Assembly (NCBI GenBank): GCA_021323355.1
Contig: JAJONK010000232.1
Coordinates: 1-5,493 of the forward strand
DNA from: Deltaproteobacteria bacterium
GTDB taxonomy: Bacteria; Desulfobacterota; Binatia; UBA9968
Reading direction: 5' to 3'
Length of the DNA: 5,493 nt
How positions within the stretch are numbered: position 1 is the stretch's first letter; each line of letters begins with the position of its first letter. Positions 1 to 5,493 of the stretch are shown here, one piece after another. The notes beneath the pieces are model-generated. The model had not been told where the DNA came from. It did no database searches and saw only the letters and a list, made by a program, of their open reading frames with translations. The translations under genes were made by a program, and so were the position numbers.

Positions 1-91
1 TCCATTGATTGCAGTCGGGACATTTGCCCAGCCACTTGGGCGCTCGAAAGCCGCAGCTCTGACAGGCGTAAAATGTTTTGGGTTTGGCCAT
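1..91 (-). CDS. radA: DNA repair protein RadA/Sms, N-terminal 30 codons (partial at left edge)
   Basis: The minus strand from position 91 reads an ATG followed by 30 open codons to the window edge. The peptide begins MAKPKTFYACQSCG and continues with PKWLGKCPDCNQW. It holds a four-cysteine zinc finger, C10-x2-C13 and C24-x2-C27, with the APKWLGKCP linker. This arrangement is the diagnostic N-terminus of RadA/Sms, where full-length proteins are about 450 residues with a RecA-like ATPase core and a Lon-like domain. RadA is a cytoplasmic DnaB-type helicase that extends branch migration during recombinational repair. Only the zinc finger is visible here; the ATPase and Lon-like parts lie beyond position 1. 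The ATG is chosen because family members start with MAK just before this finger. No Shine-Dalgarno is seen upstream. The gene is divergent from the udgX-like gene, with 149 bases between starts. Confidence is high for the family despite the short length. Confidence 0.88.
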   Translation of the reverse strand, partial: MAKPKTFYACQSCGFRAPKWLGKCPDCNQW

Positions 92-240
92 TTATCTTTG
101 TATTCAACTCAGTTTGTCAGATGAGTTTAATCCAGTCCGAGCGAAAGTAGCAAACTAGGCGCGTGTTGCCGGGGCAAATTGGCGCAATCACCGCCATTTA
201 TGTGCGACGAAATTGTGCGCGCCAGCTATAGACTCAAACC
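92..240. promoter_or_regulatory. Divergent intergenic region between radA and the udgX-like gene
   Basis: These 149 bases separate two starts pointing outward, so promoters for both genes should lie here. I cannot place either with confidence. Facing radA, a CTGACA (minus strand, about 112-117) resembles a -35 box, but no well-spaced -10 follows before the start codon. Facing udgX, TATAGA at 227-232 is a possible -10 (four of six consensus bases) without a good -35; if used, it would give an almost leaderless transcript. TGTGCG occurs twice as a direct repeat (201-206 and 214-219), and a palindrome lies at 166-177. No coding potential is evident. Confidence 0.4.
166..177. repeat. Short palindrome TTGCC-GG-GGCAA
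   Basis: A perfect inverted repeat with 5-base arms and a 2-base centre lies in the middle of the radA/udgX divergent spacer. Its position suits an operator controlling both genes, but it matches no operator that I can name with certainty. A palindrome of this size can also occur by chance. Confidence 0.3.
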
Positions 241-498
241 ATGCAAGTGCTAGGCTTTAATGTGGTGATCCAAAGGGCTGAGAACATTTCGGCTGAGGAT
301 TTCTTGCCTCGAAGCCGTTCGCTTGAATCTCTCCGGCAGGCGGCAAAATCGTGCAAGGGATGTGATCTCTACCTCAATGCTACCCAGACGGTCTTTGGCG
401 ATGGGCCCGGCCATGCAAGTGTGATGCTGGTGGGTGAGCAGCCTGGCGACATAGAAGATCAAAAAGGTGAACCCTTCGTAGGGCCAGCCGGCAGGTGA
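241..498 (+). CDS. UdgX-like protein, N-terminal fragment (85 residues)
   Basis: This is the upstream half of the broken glycosylase as it would be translated. It keeps the first two Fe-S cysteines (C38, C41), the TQTVFGDGP stretch and the GEQPGD...EPFVGPAGR motif. The last codon AGG and the stop TGA are supplied by the start of the second repeat copy. It lacks the other two cysteines, the KRRLH loop and the HPS motif, so it cannot form the Fe-S cluster or the active site on its own. It is probably unstable and non-functional. Confidence 0.5.
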   Translation: MQVLGFNVVIQRAENISAEDFLPRSRSLESLRQAAKSCKGCDLYLNATQTVFGDGPGHASVMLVGEQPGDIEDQKGEPFVGPAGR

Positions 499-520
499 AC
501 CCTTCGTAGGGCCAGCCGGC
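465..520. repeat. Perfect tandem duplication, two 28-bp copies
   Basis: Copy one (465-492) and copy two (493-520) are identical over all 28 bases and directly adjacent. Each begins AGGTGAACCC and ends GCCAGCCGGC. Since 28 is not a multiple of three, the extra copy shifts the udgX frame. Removing either copy restores the conserved run GPAGRMLDRAL across the junction. The perfect identity indicates a recent event such as replication slippage, or a sequencing/assembly artefact. Confidence 0.95.
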
Positions 521-523
521 CGC

Positions 524-943
524 ATGCTTGACCGGGCGCTGGAAGACGCGCGAATTTCCCGCGATGAAGTTTACGTGACCAATGCGGTGAAGCACTTTAA
601 GTGGATCTGGCGTGGCAAGCGGCGCCTGCATCAGAAGCCTTCTGTTCGCCAGGTTGTTGCATGCAGGCCATGGCTCGAGGTCGAAATAGAAGTAGTGGAG
701 CCCGAGATTCTTGTCTGCCTCGGGGCTACGGCCGCACAGTCGGTTATCGGAAAGTCTGTAGCGATCATGAAAGAGCGCGGCAAGTTCATCGACTCCGTTC
801 TCGGTAAACTTACTTTTGTCACCATTCATCCATCTGCCATTCTTCGACAGCGCGACAATGACGAGCGCGAACAAGAGTACCATCGTTTTGCTTCCGAGCT
901 GAAACTGGTTAAGCGGAAGCTACAGAGCTTGTCGGCTGCGTGA
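524..943 (+). CDS. UdgX-like protein, C-terminal fragment (139 residues)
   Basis: This is the downstream half of the broken glycosylase, open from an ATG that is an internal methionine (M86) of the restored protein. It carries TNAVKHFKW, the covalent-loop motif KRRLH (codons 617-631), two Fe-S cysteines, the LVCLGATAAQ strand and HPSAILR. It lacks the GEQPGD uracil-pocket motif and the CxxC pair. Reinitiation at 524, 25 bases after the upstream stop, is conceivable, but no Shine-Dalgarno is visible and the product should be inactive. The start is therefore probably not a natural one. Confidence 0.5.
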   Translation: MLDRALEDARISRDEVYVTNAVKHFKWIWRGKRRLHQKPSVRQVVACRPWLEVEIEVVEPEILVCLGATAAQSVIGKSVAIMKERGKFIDSVLGKLTFVTIHPSAILRQRDNDEREQEYHRFASELKLVKRKLQSLSAA

Positions 944-1035
944 ACGTCTCTACCGTGGTTTCAATCAACTGCCGACCGATCCATCACGATCTCGTCTTGC
1001 GGTGACAGTACCTCTGTATTATTAGTTCACACCAA
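944..1035 (+). other. Spacer between udgX and bioF; no recognised operator
   Basis: These 92 bases hold no gene. TATTAT at 1017-1022 resembles a -10 box, and TTGCGG at 997-1002 is a poor -35 only 14 bases upstream. I see neither a BirA-type operator (TTGTAAAC-like half sites) nor a BioR-type TTATCTATAA site. No terminator hairpin after udgX is evident, so read-through into the biotin genes is possible. Confidence 0.3.
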
Positions 1036-2190
1036 ATGATGCCGCGATTCATCCAGGACGAACTGCAAGCTCTCAAATCGGCGTCGCTATTTCGCCGTCT
1101 TCGGTCTGTAAAGGGCGAGCAAGGCCCGACTTTGATGGTCGATGGGCGCGAAGTGTTAAACTTCTCGTCAAACAACTATCTGGGATTGGCCAATCACCCG
1201 GCCCTGAGCAAAGCCGCAACGGATGCGATCGGCCGTTACGGCTGCGGGTCGGGCGCCTCGCGTCTGATTTCCGGGAACATGACTCTGCATGAAGAGCTTG
1301 AAATCAAGCTTGCTCAATTGAAGGGGACCGAGGCGGCATTAGTCTTCAATTCCGGCTTCCAGGCCAACACAGGGATCATCCCGACTTTGATCGGCGATGG
1401 CGATGTGGTTTTCAGCGATGCGCTCAATCATGCCAGCATCATCGACGGTTGCCGCCTATCGCGGGCGAAAATCGTCGTATACAGGCATTGCGATGTCGAT
1501 CAACTGGAAGATGGCCTGAAACACGCGCCGCGCAGCTCGCGTAAGTTGATCGTCACCGAATCGCTTTTCAGCATGGACGGGGACGAAGCGCCGCTGAAAC
1601 AGATTGTCGAGCTGTCGGAAAGATACGATGCCATGACCATGGTCGATGAGGCGCATGCCACGGGCGTGTACGAACCGGACGGCGCTGGCCTCGTTTCACA
1701 ATGGCGGCTAGGCGAGCGCGTGCTCGTGCAGATGGGAACTCTCGGCAAAGCGCTGGGAGGGTTTGGTGCATACGTCGCGGGTAGCGTGGCGCTGCGTGAG
1801 CTGCTGATTAATCGTTGCCGCAGTTTTATATTTACAACATCGCTGCCGCCTGTTGTCATGGCGATGGGCGTTGCCGCTCTTGAATTGATCAAGCATGAGC
1901 CCGAGAGGCGGCGCGTGTTGCGCGATAATTGCGCGCGAGTGCGAGACGGCTTGGCGAGATTAGGATATTCGCTGGGTGACAGCCGAAGCCAGATCTTGCC
2001 GCTGATGATCGGCGATGCCGATGAGTGTATGCGCCTTTCGGATCGATTGCTCGATCGCGGTATTTTTGCTCAGGGCATCCGTCCACCGACGGTGCCGCCA
2101 GGAACGTCGCGGTTGCGGATCACGCTTATGGCGACACACACATCGGATCAGATAGATCGAGCGCTCGCGGCATTCGCAGCGGTTCATTAG
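1036..2190 (+). CDS. bioF: 8-amino-7-oxononanoate synthase (KAPA synthase)
   Basis: BioF condenses a pimeloyl thioester (ACP or CoA) with L-alanine, releasing CO2, to give KAPA, the first dedicated biotin step, using pyridoxal phosphate in the cytoplasm. The 384 residues match the family length. Visible signatures in order are LNFSSNNYLGL (41-51), GSGASRLISG (71-80), NHAS with H132 stacking on PLP, TESLFSMDGD (174-183), VDEAHATGV with D204 and H207, and GTLGKALGG with K238 as the Schiff-base lysine. The C-terminal RPPTVPPGTSRLRITL (349-364) is typical of BioF and argues against the related 2-amino-3-ketobutyrate CoA ligase. Two consecutive ATG codons (1036, 1039) are available after an in-frame TGA at 1003; neither has a Shine-Dalgarno. 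It is first of three biotin genes, with bioA 13 bases downstream, so co-transcription is expected. Internal frames show no damage. Confidence 0.95.
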   Translation: MMPRFIQDELQALKSASLFRRLRSVKGEQGPTLMVDGREVLNFSSNNYLGLANHPALSKAATDAIGRYGCGSGASRLISGNMTLHEELEIKLAQLKGTEAALVFNSGFQANTGIIPTLIGDGDVVFSDALNHASIIDGCRLSRAKIVVYRHCDVDQLEDGLKHAPRSSRKLIVTESLFSMDGDEAPLKQIVELSERYDAMTMVDEAHATGVYEPDGAGLVSQWRLGERVLVQMGTLGKALGGFGAYVAGSVALRELLINRCRSFIFTTSLPPVVMAMGVAALELIKHEPERRRVLRDNCARVRDGLARLGYSLGDSRSQILPLMIGDADECMRLSDRLLDRGIFAQGIRPPTVPPGTSRLRITLMATHTSDQIDRALAAFAAVH

Positions 2191-2203
2191 CGATCACGCC
2201 GCA

Positions 2204-3562
2204 ATGACTCTATACTACGACAACCTCAAGCAGTTGGATCATAGCTATCTCTGGCATCCGTTCACGCAAATGCAGGATTGGATCCGTGAGGAGCCTTGCA
2301 TTATCAGCCAAGGCGAAGGGCATTACCTGATCGACATTAACGGCCGCAGGTATTTCGATGGAGTTTCATCACTTTGGTGCAACGTTCACGGGCACCGCAA
2401 AAAAGAGCTCGACGATGCCATACGCGGCCAGCTCGACCGCATTTCCCATTCGACATTTCTTGGCCTGAGCCATGTGCCCGGCATTGAGTTGGCGCAAAAG
2501 CTCATCGAAGTGGCTCCTCCAGGACTGCAGCGGGTTTTCTATTCCGACAGTGGCGCCACGGCAGTCGAAGTGGCTCTCAAAATGGCGATCCAGTACTGGC
2601 AAATAAAAGGACAAGCCAAGCGCACCCTGATTGCGACTCTGGCCGAGTCGTACCACGGCGATACCATCGGCTCCATGAGCATGGGCTATTCTGAAACCTT
2701 TCATCGTTATCACAAGAGCCTGCTGTTTCCGGTGGTGCGAATCACGCCGCCGCATGTCTTTCGCTACTACCAGGAAATGAGCGCGGATGAGGCGGTTAAT
2801 GCGGCTATCGATGAGGCGGACAAAAAAATCAAGGAGAATAAAGATACGCTGGCCGCTCTGGTCGTGGAGCCGCTTATGCAGGGAGCCGCGGGGATGTGGG
2901 CCCACCCCGTGGAATATTTGCAAGCTCTCGATGAAATCTGTCGGCGCTACGGAATTCTGTTGGTTCTCGATGAAGTAGCGACGGGTTTTGGTCGCACCGG
3001 AAAGATGTTCGCATCCGATCACGCGGGAGTAAGGCCCGACATTGTCTGTCTTGCCAAAGGAATCACCGGCGGCTACCTGCCACTGGCAGCGACATTAACC
3101 AGCGAACAAGTCTTTGGGGCCTTCTTAGGTGACTACAAAGATTATAAAACCTTCTTTCACGGCCATACTTACACGGGCAATCCGCTCGGTTGTGCGACGG
3201 CGCTTGCGAATCTCGAGTTATTCCAGAGAGAAAACATCGTCGACAACATGCAGCCGAGAATCTCGTATCTAAACAAGCGGCTCGAAGAAGAGTTTCTGCC
3301 AATGGCGCACGTTAGCGATGTGCGGCAATGGGGTTTCATGGTCGGCATCGAGCTGGTCGAGGAAAAGGCCAGCCGCAAAAGTTATCCCGCTGAGAAGCGC
3401 ATTGGTCACAAAGTGATCATGGAAGCGCGCAAACGCAATGTCATGATCCGACCCCTGGCAGACATCATCATATTGATGCCACCGCTATCGGTTACGGATG
3501 CCGAGCTCGCTTTACTTTTGGATACGGTTTACGAGTCTATTCGCGCCGTGACGGAAAACTGA
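2204..3562 (+). CDS. bioA: 7,8-diaminopelargonic acid (DAPA) aminotransferase, Bacillus-like BioA/BioK type
   Basis: BioA transfers an amino group to KAPA to give DAPA, the second biotin step here, as a PLP fold-type I (class III) aminotransferase. The 452 residues fit the family. Motifs include LWHPFTQM (16-23), SDSGATAVEVALK (114-126), SYHGDT with Y150 and D153, LVLDEVATGFGRTGKMFA with D256 contacting the PLP nitrogen, AKGITGG with K285 as the Schiff-base lysine, and FHGHTYTGNPLGCA. The HPFTQM start, SSLWCNVHGH and KTFFHGH resemble the Bacillus subtilis enzyme, reported to use lysine as donor, more than E. coli BioA, which uses S-adenosylmethionine. E. coli Tyr17 and Trp52 correspond to F20 and L57 here. 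The donor cannot be decided from sequence alone. The start lies 13 bases after the bioF stop, without an obvious Shine-Dalgarno; the stop shares a base with the bioD start, implying translational coupling. Confidence 0.94.
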   Translation: MTLYYDNLKQLDHSYLWHPFTQMQDWIREEPCIISQGEGHYLIDINGRRYFDGVSSLWCNVHGHRKKELDDAIRGQLDRISHSTFLGLSHVPGIELAQKLIEVAPPGLQRVFYSDSGATAVEVALKMAIQYWQIKGQAKRTLIATLAESYHGDTIGSMSMGYSETFHRYHKSLLFPVVRITPPHVFRYYQEMSADEAVNAAIDEADKKIKENKDTLAALVVEPLMQGAAGMWAHPVEYLQALDEICRRYGILLVLDEVATGFGRTGKMFASDHAGVRPDIVCLAKGITGGYLPLAATLTSEQVFGAFLGDYKDYKTFFHGHTYTGNPLGCATALANLELFQRENIVDNMQPRISYLNKRLEEEFLPMAHVSDVRQWGFMVGIELVEEKASRKSYPAEKRIGHKVIMEARKRNVMIRPLADIIILMPPLSVTDAELALLLDTVYESIRAVTEN

Positions 3563-3564
3563 TG
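3560..3564 (+). other. TGATG stop/start overlap coupling bioA to bioD
   Basis: The bioA stop TGA (3560-3562) and the bioD start ATG (3562-3564) share one base. This overlap normally lets terminating ribosomes reinitiate, which supports the bioD start chosen and points to a single transcript. Only a weak GGAAAA purine run precedes it. Confidence 0.8.
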
Positions 3565-4287
3565 GGAAAGGGAGTTTTCATCACCGGCACAGACACCGGC
3601 GTCGGCAAAACCTTCTTCGCGTGCAAGCTGGCGGCCCTTCTGCGTGAGTCCGGATACCGGGTCGGCGTGATGAAGCCGGCGGAAAGCGGCTGCGCTGAAC
3701 GACAAGGTAGACTTTATCCCGAAGACGCCATTCTTTTGAAAGAGGCGTCCGCCTCTCAAGATCCGCTGGACAAAATATGTCCTTATCAATTGCGTGAACC
3801 GCTGGCGCCCAGTGTGGCGGCACAACGCCAAGGCATCACACTGGAAGTCGACAGATTGATGGATGTTTATGACGAGATCAGTTCAGGCCACGACATCACT
3901 CTTGTTGAAGGGGCTGGCGGACTAATGGTGCCGCTATTACCCAGCTATACCTACGCCGACTTGGCCAGAGTTCTCAAACTTCCGGTTATCGTAATTGCCG
4001 CCAATCGTCTCGGTATGATCAATCATCTGTTGCTGACGCTCGAACACGCCCGCTGCAAAGGTCTGCGCGTTCTTGGTTACGTTTTGAACCGGCTGGAAAG
4101 CGGCGTACCGCTGGCGGCGGAGACCAACCGTGAAGCTCTTTCGACACTCACTGCAGTGAGATGTGCTGGAGAATTGCCGTTCGTAGCCGCATCTGAAGAT
4201 GCTTACAATAAAGCCGCGTACTCTTTTGCGGAGCAATTTGATCTCCGGATCATAGATTCGGTGTTATGTGAGCGACCACTTAGGTGA
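3562..4287 (+). CDS. bioD: Dethiobiotin synthetase
   Basis: BioD carboxylates DAPA with CO2 and ATP to close the ureido ring, forming dethiobiotin, the substrate of biotin synthase BioB. The 241 residues are slightly longer than the usual 220-230. The N-terminal P-loop is GTDTGVGKT (9-17) with K16 and T17 for ATP and magnesium. K38 in MKPAESG is the substrate/CO2 lysine, D55 a likely metal ligand, and VEGAGGLMVPL (115-125) holds E116, the second acidic metal ligand. ANRLGMINHLLLT (147-159) lies at the dimer/substrate face. The closely related CobQ/CobB-type amidotransferases are excluded by the short length, the GTDT-type P-loop and the bio context. The start overlaps the bioA stop by one base. 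It is the last plus-strand gene, facing larC across 178 bases. No bioB, bioC or bioH is seen nearby, so the pathway must be completed from other loci. Confidence 0.95.
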   Translation: MGKGVFITGTDTGVGKTFFACKLAALLRESGYRVGVMKPAESGCAERQGRLYPEDAILLKEASASQDPLDKICPYQLREPLAPSVAAQRQGITLEVDRLMDVYDEISSGHDITLVEGAGGLMVPLLPSYTYADLARVLKLPVIVIAANRLGMINHLLLTLEHARCKGLRVLGYVLNRLESGVPLAAETNREALSTLTAVRCAGELPFVAASEDAYNKAAYSFAEQFDLRIIDSVLCERPLR

Positions 4288-4465
4288 TGGCCTAATTTCC
4301 AAACGGGCCGGGAAGCTCGGATGGATGAAGTGGCCTTGTTCTCATTCCCTCTCATGATTCCACGATAGAGAACAGCCTCTTGATGGTACTATCCGATGCC
4401 CACGCGAGTATCTTCCCGAGCCCGAGTCGAGCACGCCGTCACATTTGCCGATAGGCATGGTATCG
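4288..4465. other. Convergent spacer between bioD and larC
   Basis: This non-coding stretch lies between two genes whose 3' ends face each other, so terminators for both should be here. I found no GC-rich hairpin followed by a T-run on either strand. The candidates are a 5-base stem across the bioD stop (4280-4295) with only three T's after it, and the 7-base inverted repeat listed separately. Termination may be Rho-dependent or use weak structure. Confidence 0.4.
4337..4374. repeat. Inverted repeat TGTTCTC / GAGAACA with 24-base loop
   Basis: Two perfect complementary 7-base arms (4337-4343 and 4368-4374) are separated by 24 bases. A bulged extension, GGC (4332-4334) with GCC (4375-4377), could lengthen the stem to 10 pairs. 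It is not followed by a T-run on either strand, so it is a poor intrinsic terminator, although it sits where bioD and larC transcripts should end. Confidence 0.3.
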
Positions 4466-5493
4466 TTAATCCTTGAAGCTTTTTACAATCTCGTCCCGCA
4501 GGACGTTGAGCGGGATTTTTTTCTCGATGGCGATCCGTTTTAAATCGTCGTATTCAGGGCTGATGCGCTTTTCGCCGCCGGGTTCCTGAAAGATTTTTAC
4601 CTTCACATCGCCAAAACGTGTTTTGATCGTTGCCGCGGTTCTGTTGAGGATTATGCGTCCCACGGAATGATAGCGTAGGCCAATGCTTGTTGTTTCCTCA
4701 AATAGTATCCTTGCCAGCCTGTCCCGATCGCGCGGCTCAGCGATAACTCGCACCAGCACGGCGGGACGGTTTTTCTTCATTTGGATCGGCGAGAAAAAGA
4801 CATCTCGAGCGCCGGCCTCGAATAGCCGATCCATGACATGCTCGAAAAACTGCGGGTTCATGTCGTCGATGTTGGTTTCGATGACGAGCATTTCTTCTTG
4901 CCGCCAGTCGATGCTGGCGCCGAGGACAAGCCGAAATAGATTCGGACGATCGGGCCATTCTTTTTGTCCGGCGCCGTAACCGATCTTTTCCACTGTCATG
5001 CTGGGTTGTTCGCCAAAGCTGGTCCCTAGCACGGACATGATCGCGGCTCCCGTGGGAGTGACGGTTTCGCCTTCGAGCGCAGTCCACTGAACCGGAATGC
5101 CTTTCAGCAGCTCCAGAGTCGCAGGACCCGGCACCGGCAACGGACCATGGCCGCTGTGCGTCAAACCGCGTCCCAGCGGTACTTTGGAAAAATGCACAGC
5201 GTCGATCTTCAGCTCGTGAAAGCCGACTGCAGCTGCGACGATGTCGACGATCGAATCGGTTGCTCCCACTTCGTGAAAATGAACTTCTTCCGTAGGTACT
5301 CCGTGGATTTTTCCCTCGGCCTCGGCCAAACGGTGGAAGATCTTGACGCTGGTTTCTTTGACCTCTTGGGCCAGTTCGCTTGTCTCCATGAGCTGGCGAA
5401 TCTGTTTCCAGGAGCGCGGCGCTTCATTGCTCGGCGGCTTTACCTGAAAATGTGTCGCAGCGATCGAGTGGACGGTTTTCTTTGCAACATTGA
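4466..5493 (-). CDS. larC: Nickel-pincer cofactor biosynthesis protein LarC (5' end beyond right edge)
   Basis: LarC inserts nickel into the pyridinium dithioacid mononucleotide made by LarB and LarE, using CTP, to form the nickel-pincer nucleotide of lactate racemase LarA and relatives. About 341 codons are visible, ending at a TAA (complement of 4466-4468); full proteins have about 400. The frame is open through the right edge. The ATG at 5389 is internal, because the 34 codons upstream of it continue the family pattern, including KKTVHSIAATHFQV and WKQIRQL before the helix leading to HGVP. Signatures are VHFHEVGATDSIVDIV (HFHEVG at 5264-5281), HSGHGPLPVPGPATLELL, GETVTPTGAA (about 5042-5071), KIGYGAG and IETNIDDMNPQ (4850-4882), which opens the C-terminal LarC2 domain. 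LarC1 and LarC2 are one continuous ORF, unlike the split, frameshift-linked arrangement in Lactiplantibacillus plantarum. It is convergent with bioD. larB, larE or larA may lie upstream, outside the window. Confidence 0.9.
   Translation of the reverse strand, partial: NVAKKTVHSIAATHFQVKPPSNEAPRSWKQIRQLMETSELAQEVKETSVKIFHRLAEAEGKIHGVPTEEVHFHEVGATDSIVDIVAAAVGFHELKIDAVHFSKVPLGRGLTHSGHGPLPVPGPATLELLKGIPVQWTALEGETVTPTGAAIMSVLGTSFGEQPSMTVEKIGYGAGQKEWPDRPNLFRLVLGASIDWRQEEMLVIETNIDDMNPQFFEHVMDRLFEAGARDVFFSPIQMKKNRPAVLVRVIAEPRDRDRLARILFEETTSIGLRYHSVGRIILNRTAATIKTRFGDVKVKIFQEPGGEKRISPEYDDLKRIAIEKKIPLNVLRDEIVKSFKD

Larger units (their letters stand above)
241..943 (+). pseudogene. udgX: UdgX-type uracil-DNA glycosylase, frameshifted by a 28-bp tandem duplication
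   Basis: Joining 241-492 to 521-943 gives an uninterrupted 224-residue protein of normal length for the family-4-like UdgX group. In this restored numbering the motifs are complete. C38-x2-C41 and C132-x17-C150 are the four 4Fe-4S ligands. GEQPGD (65-70) with PFVGPAGR (78-85) is the first catalytic/uracil-binding motif. TNAVKHFKW lies at 104-112, the KRRLH loop at 117-121, and HPSAILR at 187-193. In characterised UdgX the loop histidine (here H121) becomes covalently attached to the abasic sugar after uracil excision, so UdgX acts as a suicide glycosylase in the cytoplasm. As written, the exact 28-bp repeat at 465-520 shifts the frame and a TGA at 496-498 ends translation after 85 residues. 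The ATG at 241 is the first start after an in-frame TAG at 229-231; no Shine-Dalgarno precedes it. The lesion may be a true recent mutation or an assembly error. Family assignment is strong; pseudogene status depends on the read data. Confidence 0.82.

Noticed and set aside
460..468. A-rich run as a programmed frameshift site rescuing udgX
   Set aside because: A shift here into the downstream frame meets a TAG at 479-481, so it cannot produce the full-length protein.
465..520. CRISPR repeat or mobile-element target-site duplication
   Set aside because: There are only two copies with no spacer between them and no inserted element, and the unit is simply coding sequence of udgX.
380..883. Long minus-strand open frame (167 codons) opposite udgX
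   Set aside because: It lies wholly antisense to the conserved udgX motifs, shows no recognisable family, and its length depends on the duplication shifting its frame.
2369..3022. Minus-strand open frame of 217 codons inside bioA
   Set aside because: It is antisense to strongly conserved bioA sequence; the peptide has no recognisable motif and looks like a codon-bias shadow.
4280..4295. TTAGG-TGATGG-CCTAA hairpin over the bioD stop as a terminator
   Set aside because: The stem has only five pairs and is followed by three T's, too weak for an intrinsic terminator.
4737..5087. Minus-strand open frame of 116 codons overlapping larC in another frame
   Set aside because: It overlaps the conserved LarC region in a shifted frame and is arginine-rich, low-information sequence typical of an out-of-frame translation.

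Overview
This 5.5 kb bacterial window has dense, short-gap gene organisation, no introns and moderate GC. It carries four recognisable functional blocks, all chromosomal housekeeping or accessory metabolism; I see no insertion sequence, CRISPR array, phage gene, tRNA or rRNA. The host cannot be named from this sequence. The RadA N-terminus, the HPFTQM-type BioA and the single-ORF LarC would fit a deltaproteobacterial (Desulfobacterota-like) or related uncultured lineage, but that is a weak guess from remembered relatives.

Layout from left to right. Positions 1-91 (minus) are the first 30 codons of radA/sms, a DNA-recombination ATPase, running off the left edge. A 149-base divergent spacer follows, containing a small palindrome. 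Positions 241-943 (plus) are a UdgX-type uracil-DNA glycosylase, broken by an exact 28-bp tandem duplication at 465-520. After a 92-base spacer comes a compact biotin operon, bioF (1036-2190), bioA (2204-3562) and bioD (3562-4287). Gaps are 13 bases between bioF and bioA and a 1-base TGATG overlap between bioA and bioD. A 178-base spacer with no convincing terminator separates bioD from the convergent gene on the minus strand, larC (4466 to beyond 5493), for nickel-pincer cofactor synthesis. The larC N-terminus lies outside the window.

How the genes work together. BioF, BioA and BioD catalyse three consecutive steps of biotin synthesis: pimeloyl thioester to KAPA, KAPA to DAPA, DAPA to dethiobiotin. 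The final step (BioB) and pimelate supply (BioC/BioH, BioW or others) are not encoded here. BioA resembles the Bacillus-type enzyme more than the E. coli one in its substrate-site motifs, so its amino donor is an open question. radA and udgX are both DNA-repair genes and share a divergent intergenic region, but udgX appears inactivated. LarC is unrelated to its neighbours and probably belongs to a gene group beyond the right edge.

The strongest observation is the clean duplication in udgX. Both flanks keep every expected motif, so the lesion is either very recent and potentially reversible, or an assembly/sequencing error. I found no clearly novel system here.
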